Positions 58,211 to 64,000 of a DNA stretch of 64,000 bases are shown one piece after another; the first letter of the stretch is position 1, and each line of letters starts with the position of its first letter. The notes beneath the pieces are model-generated. The model saw only the letters and a program-made list of their open reading frames with translations, searched no databases and was not told the origin of the DNA. Origin of the DNA: JALZKA01 sp963754045 (lineage in GTDB: Bacteria; Actinomycetota; Thermoleophilia; Solirubrobacterales; 70-9); the NCBI GenBank assembly GCA_963754045.1, contig CAVWEN010000002.1, positions 992,001 through 1,056,000 of the forward strand, given 5' to 3'. The translations under genes and the position numbers were made by a program.

Positions 58211-59413
58211 GTGGCGGTGATGGAGTCGGTCGAGCAGATCAAGGAGCGGGTCACGTTGATCCCGATCTCGGACGCGCGCGACGAAATCGAGGCCGGCGCC
58301 ACGTTGATCGACGTTCGCGAGCAGGACGAATGGGACGAGTCCCACATCGAGCAGGCCGTCCACGTCCCGCAGGCCGAGGTGATCGAGCGAATCGACGAGC
58401 TCGTGCCCGACCGCTCCGAGCGCCTGCTGCTGCAGTGCCGCACCGACAACCGCTCCGCCCGCGTCGCCGATGCGCTCCAGGATTTCGGCTACGAGGATGT
58501 CGCGGTGGTCGAGGGCGGTATCACCGCATGGGACGCCGCCCATTACCCGCTCGTCGAGTCGGGCGCCCTGACCCGCGACCAGCGCATCCGCTATTCGCGC
58601 CACACCCTGCTGCCTGAGGTCGGGGTCGAGGGACAGCTGAAGCTTTTGCACTCGAAGGTGCTTCTGCTCGGCGCCGGCGGCCTCGGATCGCCAGCCGCGC
58701 TCTACCTCGCCGCCGCCGGCGTCGGCACGATCGGCATCGTCGACGACGACGTGGTCGATTCCTCGAACCTCCAGCGCCAGGTGATCCACACGACCGACCG
58801 CGTCGGCCAGTCGAAGACCGGCTCGGCCGCGGCGGCGATCGGGGCCCTAAACCCCGACGTGAAGGTGATCGAGCATCAGACCCGCCTGGACGCCGAGAAC
58901 ATCCTGGAGATCATCGAGCCGTACGACGTGATCGTCGACGGCGCCGACAACTTCCCCACCCGCTACCTGCTGAACGACGCCTCAGTAAGGCTGCGCAAGC
59001 CGGTCGTCTCCGCCTCCATCCTCGGTTTCGAGGGCCAGGCCTCCACCTTCGTCCCGTTCGATGGCCCCTGCTATCGCTGCCTGTACCCGACGCCCCCGCC
59101 GCCTGAGCTCGCGCCGTCCTGCGGCGCCAACGGCGTGCTCGGCGTGATGGCCGGCCTGATGGGGATGCTTCAGGCCAACGAGGTCGTGAAGCTGGTCGCG
59201 GGTATCGGCGAGCCGCTCGTCGGGCGTCTGCTGCTCTACGACTCGCTCGCGACTGCCTTCACCGAACTGAAGGTCCGCCGCGATCCGCACTGCCCGATCT
59301 GCGGTGAGGACGCGCCCGAGATCCCCGAGTCGGAGATGGGCCAGTTCCCCGACTACGAGCTCTTCTGCGGCGCCCCCGCACGCGAGCAATCACCCGAGGA
59401 AGCGGTCGCGTAG
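58211..59413 (+). CDS. moeZ: Rhodanese-ThiF/MoeB fusion, sulfur-carrier adenylyltransferase/sulfurtransferase (MoeZ-like)
   Basis: 400 residues from the GTG at 58211 (AAGGGG 9 nt upstream). The order is reversed relative to mycobacterial MoeZ: the rhodanese domain is N-terminal (about 10-110, active-site Cys in LLQCRTDNRS) and the ThiF/MoeB adenylyltransferase follows (about 118-360; LLGAGGLGSPAALYLAAAG, VVDSSNLQRQ). Zn Cys pairs are in GPCYRCLYP and HCPICGED. It would activate the C-terminus of CysO with AMP and transfer sulfur. CysO is encoded 31 nt downstream. Confidence 0.92.
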   Translation: MAVMESVEQIKERVTLIPISDARDEIEAGATLIDVREQDEWDESHIEQAVHVPQAEVIERIDELVPDRSERLLLQCRTDNRSARVADALQDFGYEDVAVVEGGITAWDAAHYPLVESGALTRDQRIRYSRHTLLPEVGVEGQLKLLHSKVLLLGAGGLGSPAALYLAAAGVGTIGIVDDDVVDSSNLQRQVIHTTDRVGQSKTGSAAAAIGALNPDVKVIEHQTRLDAENILEIIEPYDVIVDGADNFPTRYLLNDASVRLRKPVVSASILGFEGQASTFVPFDGPCYRCLYPTPPPPELAPSCGANGVLGVMAGLMGMLQANEVVKLVAGIGEPLVGRLLLYDSLATAFTELKVRRDPHCPICGEDAPEIPESEMGQFPDYELFCGAPAREQSPEEAVA

Positions 59414-59430
59414 CGCGACCGCGGACAAGC

Positions 59431-59436
59431 TAGGTT
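59431..59436 (+). promoter_or_regulatory. -10 element, leaderless start of cysO
   Basis: TAGGTT, 8 nt before the ATG at 59445. Confidence 0.45.
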
Positions 59437-59444
59437 TTCCGCCC

Positions 59445-59723
59445 ATGGCGAGCGTCAAGATCCCACCCGTCCTGCGGGCGCAGACCGGCGGCGAGTCCGT
59501 CGTCGAAGCTTCGGGCAGCACGGTCGGGGAGGTGCTCCAGGCGCTTGTGAGCGCCCATGAGGACACCCGCCGGCAGCTCTTCTCCGCTGAGGGCGAGCTC
59601 AACCGCTACGTCAACGTCTACCTCAATGACGAAGACGTGCGCGTCCTCGGCGGCCTCGACACCACGGTCGCCGACGGTGACACCGTCGTGATTCTGCCGG
59701 CGATGGCCGGCGGCACCCGCTAG
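59445..59723 (+). CDS. cysO: CysO-type ubiquitin-like sulfur carrier protein (MoaD/ThiS family)
   Basis: 92 residues with a beta-grasp fold and the C-terminal Gly-Gly that carries the thiocarboxylate. It matches CysO by SVKIPPVLRAQTGG at the start and VNVYLNDEDVRVLGG / DGDTVVILPAMAGG towards the end. The protein ends GGTR rather than GG, so two residues must be removed before activation, which CysO-type systems do with a JAMM protease. No such protease is in the window. It lies just after the moeZ-like gene. Confidence 0.92.
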   Translation: MASVKIPPVLRAQTGGESVVEASGSTVGEVLQALVSAHEDTRRQLFSAEGELNRYVNVYLNDEDVRVLGGLDTTVADGDTVVILPAMAGGTR

Positions 59724-59824
59724 CGCCGAGCCCGGCACACCCTCGGCACTAGCCCGCCGCACACTCGGCGCAGTTCCCGCGCCCCGCGTGAAGCCAAGCA
59801 CGCGACGCTCCCCCCAATGCACCG

Positions 59825-59869
59825 GGTGGTCGACATTTCCCGCCTCAGCGGCGGAAAAAGTCGACCACC
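59825..59869. repeat. Palindromic repeat copy 1 (upstream of DUF559-type gene)
   Basis: 20-bp arms (59825-59844 and 59850-59869) with two mismatches and the loop TCAGC. It matches copy 2 closely and lies directly before the likely start codon of the DUF559-type gene. Confidence 0.9.
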
Positions 59870-59870
59870 G

Positions 59871-60773
59871 GTGGGGAGGAAGGAGATTGATGGCCTCATC
59901 GCCGAGCTCGCGGGCCGACAGCACGGCGTCGTGGCGAGCTGGCAGCTCTGGGCGCTCGGCGTCGGATACGACGCGATCGAGCTGCGGGTTAAGCGCCATC
60001 GCCTGCACCGTGTGTACCGCGGCGCGTACTCGGTGGGCTACTCCAAAATTTCCCGCGATGGGAGGTTGATGGCAGCGGTCATCGCTTCGGGTCCGTTCGC
60101 CGCGCTCAGTCACTTCAGCGCGGGCGGTCACTGGACCGTGTTCAGGGATGGCCTGGTGAGGGCGCACGTCGTGACGGAAGGACCCGCCCTCCGCGGACAG
60201 GAGGGCATCACAACCCACCGCATGCGGAACATCGCGCCGGATGACATCGTTCTGAGAGACGGCATACCGGTCACCTCGCTCTCGCTGACGATGCTGCATC
60301 TCACCGGGATGCTCTCGCGCCGGTCCGCAGAGCGGGTGGTGATCAGGGCGGCTCGGCTTCCGGAATTCGACATCGAACAGGTTTCCGCCTTGCTCGATCG
60401 CAGTAACGGGCGACGGGGGGTTCGCCCACTGCGCCAGATCATCCAGCGCGACATCACGGCCGAGATGCACGCTCTATCCGAGCTCGAACTTCGCTTTCTC
60501 GAGCTCTGTCGTGACTACGGAATCGAGCGACCCGAGTGCAACCAAGATGTCGCCGCGTTGAAGGTTGACGCGGTCTGGGATCGCCGCCGCGCACTTGTCG
60601 AGCTGGACGGGTATCAGTTTCATCGTCTTCCCCGGGACCTCCGCCGCGACAACGAGCGCTCGCGCCGCCTCGTCCTGGCCGGGTACCGGATCCTCCGCTA
60701 CGCCTGGCACGACGTGGTCGGTCAGCCGACGGAGGTTGCTCGCGAGGTCAAGAAGCTTCTCGGCGTCCGCTGA
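59871..60773 (+). CDS. AbiEi-like N-domain + DUF559 (Vsr-like) endonuclease-fold protein
   Basis: 300 residues from the GTG at 59871; an in-frame ATG at 59817 would read through the palindrome, which is unlikely. The N-terminal part has the winged helix of AbiEi-type antitoxins (LIAELAGRQHGVVASWQL, ...LHRVYRGAYSVGY). The C-terminal DUF559 domain contains ALVELDGYQFH and RSRRLVLAGYRILRYAW, the core of a Vsr-like PD-(D/E)XK fold (E/D...K/R). Such genes occur in many copies in actinobacterial genomes without known function. Here it is bracketed by two palindromes. Confidence 0.78.
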   Translation: MGRKEIDGLIAELAGRQHGVVASWQLWALGVGYDAIELRVKRHRLHRVYRGAYSVGYSKISRDGRLMAAVIASGPFAALSHFSAGGHWTVFRDGLVRAHVVTEGPALRGQEGITTHRMRNIAPDDIVLRDGIPVTSLSLTMLHLTGMLSRRSAERVVIRAARLPEFDIEQVSALLDRSNGRRGVRPLRQIIQRDITAEMHALSELELRFLELCRDYGIERPECNQDVAALKVDAVWDRRRALVELDGYQFHRLPRDLRRDNERSRRLVLAGYRILRYAWHDVVGQPTEVAREVKKLLGVR

Positions 60774-60787
60774 CGACGTCCTTTGGC

Positions 60788-60834
60788 TGGTGGTCGACTT
60801 TTCCCGCCTCAGCGGCGGGAAAAGTCGACCACCA
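60788..60834. repeat. Palindromic repeat copy 2 (downstream of DUF559-type gene)
   Basis: Perfect 21-bp arms (60788-60808 and 60814-60834) around the loop TCAGC, same orientation as copy 1. It lies between the DUF559-type stop and the convergent ABC ATPase stop. Confidence 0.95.
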
Positions 60835-60855
60835 TGCGGTTGGGCGGGCTCGTGG

Positions 60856-61653
60856 CTAGGTTTCCAGCACCAAACCGAGGAAGCGCTTCGTGCGCTCCTC
60901 CTTCGGGTTGTCGAGCACGTCCTCGGGCCTTCCCTGTTCGACGAAGACGCCGCCATCGATGAAGACGACCCGGTCCGCCATCTCGCGGGCGAAGCCGATC
61001 TCGTGGGTGACTACGACCATGGTCATCCCCTCGGATGCGAGTTCGCGCAGCACGTCGAGTACTTCCTTGACGAGCTCGGGGTCGAGCGCGCTGGTGACTT
61101 CGTCAAAGAGCATCACGTGTGGCTCCATCGCCAGCGCCCGCGCGATCGCAACCCGTTGCTGCTGACCGCCCGAGAGCCGGTCGGGGTACTCGTCGAGCTT
61201 GTCGCTCAGGCCGACCCGGGTGAGCAGCGACTCAGCCCTGGCCCGGGCTTCGGCCGCGCTGTGCCCGAGCACCTTCTGCTGCGCGAGCGCAACGTTGTGG
61301 AGTGCGCTTTTGTGTGGGAACAGGTTGAACTGCTGGAACACCATCCCCACGCGCCGGCGCACGAAGTCTCGCTGCTCCGCCGTGTTCGAACCGGACCCCG
61401 TGATCTCGCGCCCCTCGAGCATGATTCTGCCCTCATCCGGCGGCTCCAGCAGGTTTACGCAGCGCAGGAGCGTCGATTTGCCCGATCCGCTCGGCCCGAT
61501 CAAACAGGTGACGCTGCCCCGCGGCACCTCCATGTCGACCCCCGCGAGCACACGCAGATCGCCGAAGCTCTTGTGGACACCTTCGAGGCTGAGCATCGGG
61601 CCGCCAGGGTCGCCGGGCAGTGCGGTCGACGGTGCCTCGGTCATGTCAGGCAC
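60856..61653 (-). CDS. Polar amino-acid ABC transporter ATPase (GlnQ-like)
   Basis: 265 residues. Walker A GPSGSGKST, Q-loop FQQFNLFPH, signature LSGGQQQRVAIARAL, Walker B VMLFDEVTSALDPE and H-loop VVVTHEI. It matches the GlnQ/HisP/ArtP group. It overlaps the permease gene by 8 nt. Substrate probably polar or acidic/basic amino acids. Confidence 0.93.
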   Translation of the reverse strand: MPDMTEAPSTALPGDPGGPMLSLEGVHKSFGDLRVLAGVDMEVPRGSVTCLIGPSGSGKSTLLRCVNLLEPPDEGRIMLEGREITGSGSNTAEQRDFVRRRVGMVFQQFNLFPHKSALHNVALAQQKVLGHSAAEARARAESLLTRVGLSDKLDEYPDRLSGGQQQRVAIARALAMEPHVMLFDEVTSALDPELVKEVLDVLRELASEGMTMVVVTHEIGFAREMADRVVFIDGGVFVEQGRPEDVLDNPKEERTKRFLGLVLET

Positions 61654-62434
61654 CCGCGATTCCGGTCTGTTCAGCGCCAGCCGGGGCCGCGGGCGTGGTG
61701 CCCCCGCGCTGAGTGCGCTTCTGCTGACGGGCGATCAGGTGGTCGACCAATCGCGCGAGTGGGATCGTGACGATGAGGTAGAACAGCGCGCCGAGGGTCA
61801 GCGCGGATCCGTTGAAGTTGTCGGATTGAACATCGAAGCCTGCGTCGATCAGCTCCGAACCGCCGATGGCAAAGACCAACGACGTGTCCTTCATCAAGGC
61901 GATGAAGTCGTTCAACAGGGGCGGAATGACCTTCGAGAGCGCTTGGGGGACGATCACGAACCGCATTGATTGCCCGTGGCTCATCCCGAGCGAACGCGCC
62001 GCCTCCATCTGGCCTGAGGGAACGGCCTCGATTCCCGCCCGGTAGACCTCGGCCATATACGCGCCGTAGGTGAGGGTCAAGCCGATGACGCCGTACCAGA
62101 ACCAGGAGGGCTGACCCAGCCAGGTTGGGATCCCGATCGACTCCGGGATCAGGCCGTCCTGCTGCCCGGCGGCGAGAAAACCCGACACAAGGAAGAGGAC
62201 AAGCAGCGCCGGAATCCCGCGGAAGATGTCGATGTAGGCGATCGTCAGCCACCTGATCGGGGCGAAGGCCCTGCCGGGCAGTTGCCGAAGCATCGCGAGG
62301 AAGAAACCGAGAACGAGGGAGAGGACGCCGCTCACCACCGAGAGCTTCATCGTGGCGACGAACCCATCGACGATGAAGTCGAAGTTGTCGCGCATGATGT
62401 CGAAATTGAAGTAGTAGTCGAGGATGAAATCCAT
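61646..62434 (-). CDS. Polar amino-acid ABC transporter permease (HisM/GlnP-like)
   Basis: 262 residues with about five spans and the permease EAA loop EAARSLGMSHGQSMRFVIVPQAL. The N-terminal soluble part (DYYFNFDIMRDNFDFIV) is short. It overlaps the ATPase gene. Confidence 0.92.
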   Translation of the reverse strand: MDFILDYYFNFDIMRDNFDFIVDGFVATMKLSVVSGVLSLVLGFFLAMLRQLPGRAFAPIRWLTIAYIDIFRGIPALLVLFLVSGFLAAGQQDGLIPESIGIPTWLGQPSWFWYGVIGLTLTYGAYMAEVYRAGIEAVPSGQMEAARSLGMSHGQSMRFVIVPQALSKVIPPLLNDFIALMKDTSLVFAIGGSELIDAGFDVQSDNFNGSALTLGALFYLIVTIPLARLVDHLIARQQKRTQRGGTTPAAPAGAEQTGIAGA

Positions 62435-62480
62435 TTCGGTGTCCTCCGATGGCTGGCGCTGCTCCTAAACCGGACAATGG

Positions 62481-62508
62481 GAAGGGGCGCCAATGAGGGC
62501 GCCCCTTC
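62481..62508 (-). terminator. Intercistronic hairpin between binding-protein and permease genes
   Basis: GAAGGGGCGCC, loop AATGAG, GGCGCCCCTTC: perfect 11-bp stem. In such operons a hairpin here usually stabilises the binding-protein mRNA or lowers permease expression. Confidence 0.65.
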
Positions 62509-62532
62509 GGCGAATCGATCTGGGCTCGCTGC

Positions 62533-63411
62533 CTAGTCGTTGGTGAGCAGCTCGTTCGTCCCGTCGAGCACCGCGGCCGGTGGCTCGGCGCCGTCGAAGT
62601 ACTTGGCGTAGAGATCTGTGATCGTCCCGTCCTCCTTGAGCGTCGCGAGGGCCTCGTTCATCGCCTCGCGCAGTCCGTCATTGTCCGGTGCGACCGCGAA
62701 CCCGAAGAACACGTCGGTTGTGATCTCCTCGACGATCTCGATGCCGTCGTTTTCCTCAACGGCAAGGACACCGGTCGCCTGGTCGGTCAAAACCGCCTCG
62801 ACCTGGCCGGTGATCATCGCCGAGATCGCGTTCGGGCCCTCGGGGAAGCCCCGGACGTCGCTCGCCTCGGTCTCATTCTCCGCGTACTCCTGCTGGCTCG
62901 TTCCGTCCTGGGCGCCGACGATGGCGCCGCTCAGGTCTTCCACGGACGCGATGTCCGAGTCCTCCGGCACGACCAAAGCGGTCGAGCTCAGGTAGTACGG
63001 GTCGGTGAAGTCCACGACCTGTTCACGCTTTGCGTCGATGTCCGAGGCGGCGGCTGCGGTGTCGAATTGGCCGTTCGCCGTGTCGCGGAAAATCGTTCCG
63101 AAGCCGGTGTCCACATACGCAACCTCTAGACCCAGCTGCTCACCGATGGCGTTCATCACCTCGATGTCGTAACCCGCAAAGTCGGGGTCCTTCGGGTTGC
63201 CGACCTCGAACGGCGCGTACGGCGCGTCGGTACCGACGGTGAGCGTGCCTTCTTCGACCGTATCCAGCGCAGCCGCGGCCCCGTTCCCGGTCCCATCCGA
63301 GCTCTCTTCGGTCGTGGCCCCGTCCTCGTCGTCGCCGCAACCGGCAACGACCGAGGTCGCGAATAGGGCCGTTAGCATCGCGATCGCGAACCACACGCGA
63401 GTTCCTCTCAT
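62533..63411 (-). CDS. Extracellular substrate-binding lipoprotein of amino-acid ABC transporter
   Basis: 292 residues from the ATG at 63411 (AAGGAG 10 nt upstream), which gives the lipobox V-A-G-C. SBP_bac_3-type motifs: TVGTDAPYAPFEV, FAGYDIEVMNAIGEQLG, FDTAAAASDIDAKREQVVDFTDPYY. Role: captures the amino acid outside the membrane for the downstream permease and ATPase. Confidence 0.93.
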   Translation of the reverse strand: MRGTRVWFAIAMLTALFATSVVAGCGDDEDGATTEESSDGTGNGAAAALDTVEEGTLTVGTDAPYAPFEVGNPKDPDFAGYDIEVMNAIGEQLGLEVAYVDTGFGTIFRDTANGQFDTAAAASDIDAKREQVVDFTDPYYLSSTALVVPEDSDIASVEDLSGAIVGAQDGTSQQEYAENETEASDVRGFPEGPNAISAMITGQVEAVLTDQATGVLAVEENDGIEIVEEITTDVFFGFAVAPDNDGLREAMNEALATLKEDGTITDLYAKYFDGAEPPAAVLDGTNELLTND

Positions 63412-63679
63412 CCTGCCTGCACTCCTTAAGTTCGTTTCCCGCCAGCTAGCCGCTGCCGTTGGTCTGAACGACACTAACGAAGAGCCATTCTGACAGCGGG
63501 CGGAATCAGCTCACAAGCGCGCTTGCGCCGGATGGCACCGGCGAGCCAGCGGGTGCAGAGTCCATCGACGAGTGAGACAAGGAGTTCAGCCGCGTCCGCC
63601 GCTTCGCTGAGGATGCTGAGCGGTCATGCCCCGTCCGATCCTAGGTGAGGCCGCTCGCCGGCCGAGCGTGGTCTGGCAC
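63412..63679. other. Divergent promoter region
   Basis: 268 bp between the binding-protein gene and the cysM -10 box. A GC-rich hairpin GCTCG(CCGGCC)GAGC lies at about 63654-63668, just before that -10. No other structure was recognised. Confidence 0.35.
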
Positions 63680-63685
63680 TATACT
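63680..63685 (+). promoter_or_regulatory. -10 element of cysM-type gene
   Basis: TATACT, 10 nt before the ATG at 63696; a start point 5-7 nt after it would leave a leader of only a few nt. Confidence 0.5.
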
Positions 63686-63695
63686 TATTGAAGCG

Positions 63696-64000
63696 ATGGT
63701 CGAGCCGACGCTCAACCGGCCCTGCGGCGGGCAATACTCGAATCTGGTCGAGGAAGTCGGCAACACACCCCTGGTCGAATTGCGCTCGGTCTCGCCCACC
63801 CCGGACACGGTGCGGGTCTACGCGAAGCTCGAAGGGCGCAACCCCACCGGCTCGGTCAAGGACCGCGTCGCCAAGTCGATGATCGAGACCGCCGAGTTCG
63901 AGGGCGCGATCGAGCCCGGGCAAACGATCATCGAGCCCACTTCCGGGAACACGGGAATCTCGCTTGCGATGATCGCGAAGCTCAAGGGTTACAAGCTGCG
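63696..64000 (+). CDS. cysM: PLP-dependent cysteine synthase (CysM/CysK family), C-terminus beyond window
   Basis: The first 101 codons. The PLP lysine is in NPTGSVKDR and the phosphate-binding loop is PTSGNTG, both diagnostic. CysM uses CysO thiocarboxylate as sulfur donor; the C-terminal part that distinguishes CysM from CysK is outside the window, so assignment rests on the nearby moeZ-cysO pair. The amino-acid ABC operon and the DUF559 gene separate it from cysO. Confidence 0.8.
   Translation, partial: MVEPTLNRPCGGQYSNLVEEVGNTPLVELRSVSPTPDTVRVYAKLEGRNPTGSVKDRVAKSMIETAEFEGAIEPGQTIIEPTSGNTGISLAMIAKLKGYKL

Noticed and set aside
60788..60834. Copy 2 of the palindrome as an ordinary terminator
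   Set aside because: No T tract follows the stem, and an almost identical element lies before the same gene, so a simple terminator does not explain both copies. It remains a partial alternative.
1..64000. tRNA or rRNA genes
   Set aside because: No GGTTCGAATC-type T-loop with acceptor pairing was found; resemblances fell within coding sequence.

Overview
The window is high-GC DNA from an actinobacterium, most likely of the class Thermoleophilia (Solirubrobacterales-like). The lineage is inferred from the gene set: a six-gene mce cluster, WS/DGAT, a MarP-like protease, a SufU-type SUF system, a CysO-type sulfur carrier, IspH, and an AddAB/AdnAB-like helicase-nuclease. I see no rRNA, tRNA, CRISPR array, transposase or phage gene. 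The window reads as a chromosome core segment with a few accessory islands.

Layout. 1-7.4 kb: a truncated secreted beta-propeller protein, a flavoprotein, a VIT1/CCC1-type transporter, a LamG/sialidase-like exoprotein, and a coupled ArsR - DUF899 - microprotein - SRPBCC operon. 7.4-10.8 kb: a class B penicillin-binding protein diverging from a MarP-like protease and an HxlR regulator. 10.8-20.3 kb: six consecutive Mce proteins (minus strand) without adjacent YrbE permeases. 20.3-27.4 kb: gamma-glutamylcyclotransferase and a two-subunit helicase-nuclease. 27.5-36.5 kb: small operons (HAD hydrolase, FxsA, SufT-like factor, EamA transporter, WS/DGAT, M28 peptidase, and a CsoR copper-type operon). 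36.6-43.5 kb: ispH, a redox-dead thioredoxin-like protein, a CDF transporter, a cupredoxin-like/polytopic membrane pair, a degenerate metallophosphoesterase and two microproteins. 43.5-52.5 kb: SUF iron-sulfur assembly genes in two blocks (rrf2-sufC-sufS and sufU-Rieske-sufB-sufD), separated by an unusual GMC oxidoreductase and a SnoaL-like gene. 52.7-57.1 kb: tandem paralogs of unknown function and a NarL-type two-component system. 57.2-64 kb: htpX, a MoeZ-CysO-CysM sulfur-transfer route, a DUF559/AbiEi-like gene bracketed by two near-identical palindromes, and a polar amino-acid ABC transporter.

Many genes start 6-9 nt after a TANNNT -10-like hexamer with no room for a ribosome-binding site, so leaderless translation looks common. 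Against this background the roughly 100-nt, hairpin-rich leader of moeZ stands out as a possible cis-regulatory RNA. The most unusual loci are the palindrome-flanked DUF559 gene, the moeZ leader, the GMC oxidoreductase with a ferredoxin-like cysteine motif inside the suf region, the tandem unknown paralogs, and several leaderless or translationally coupled microproteins.
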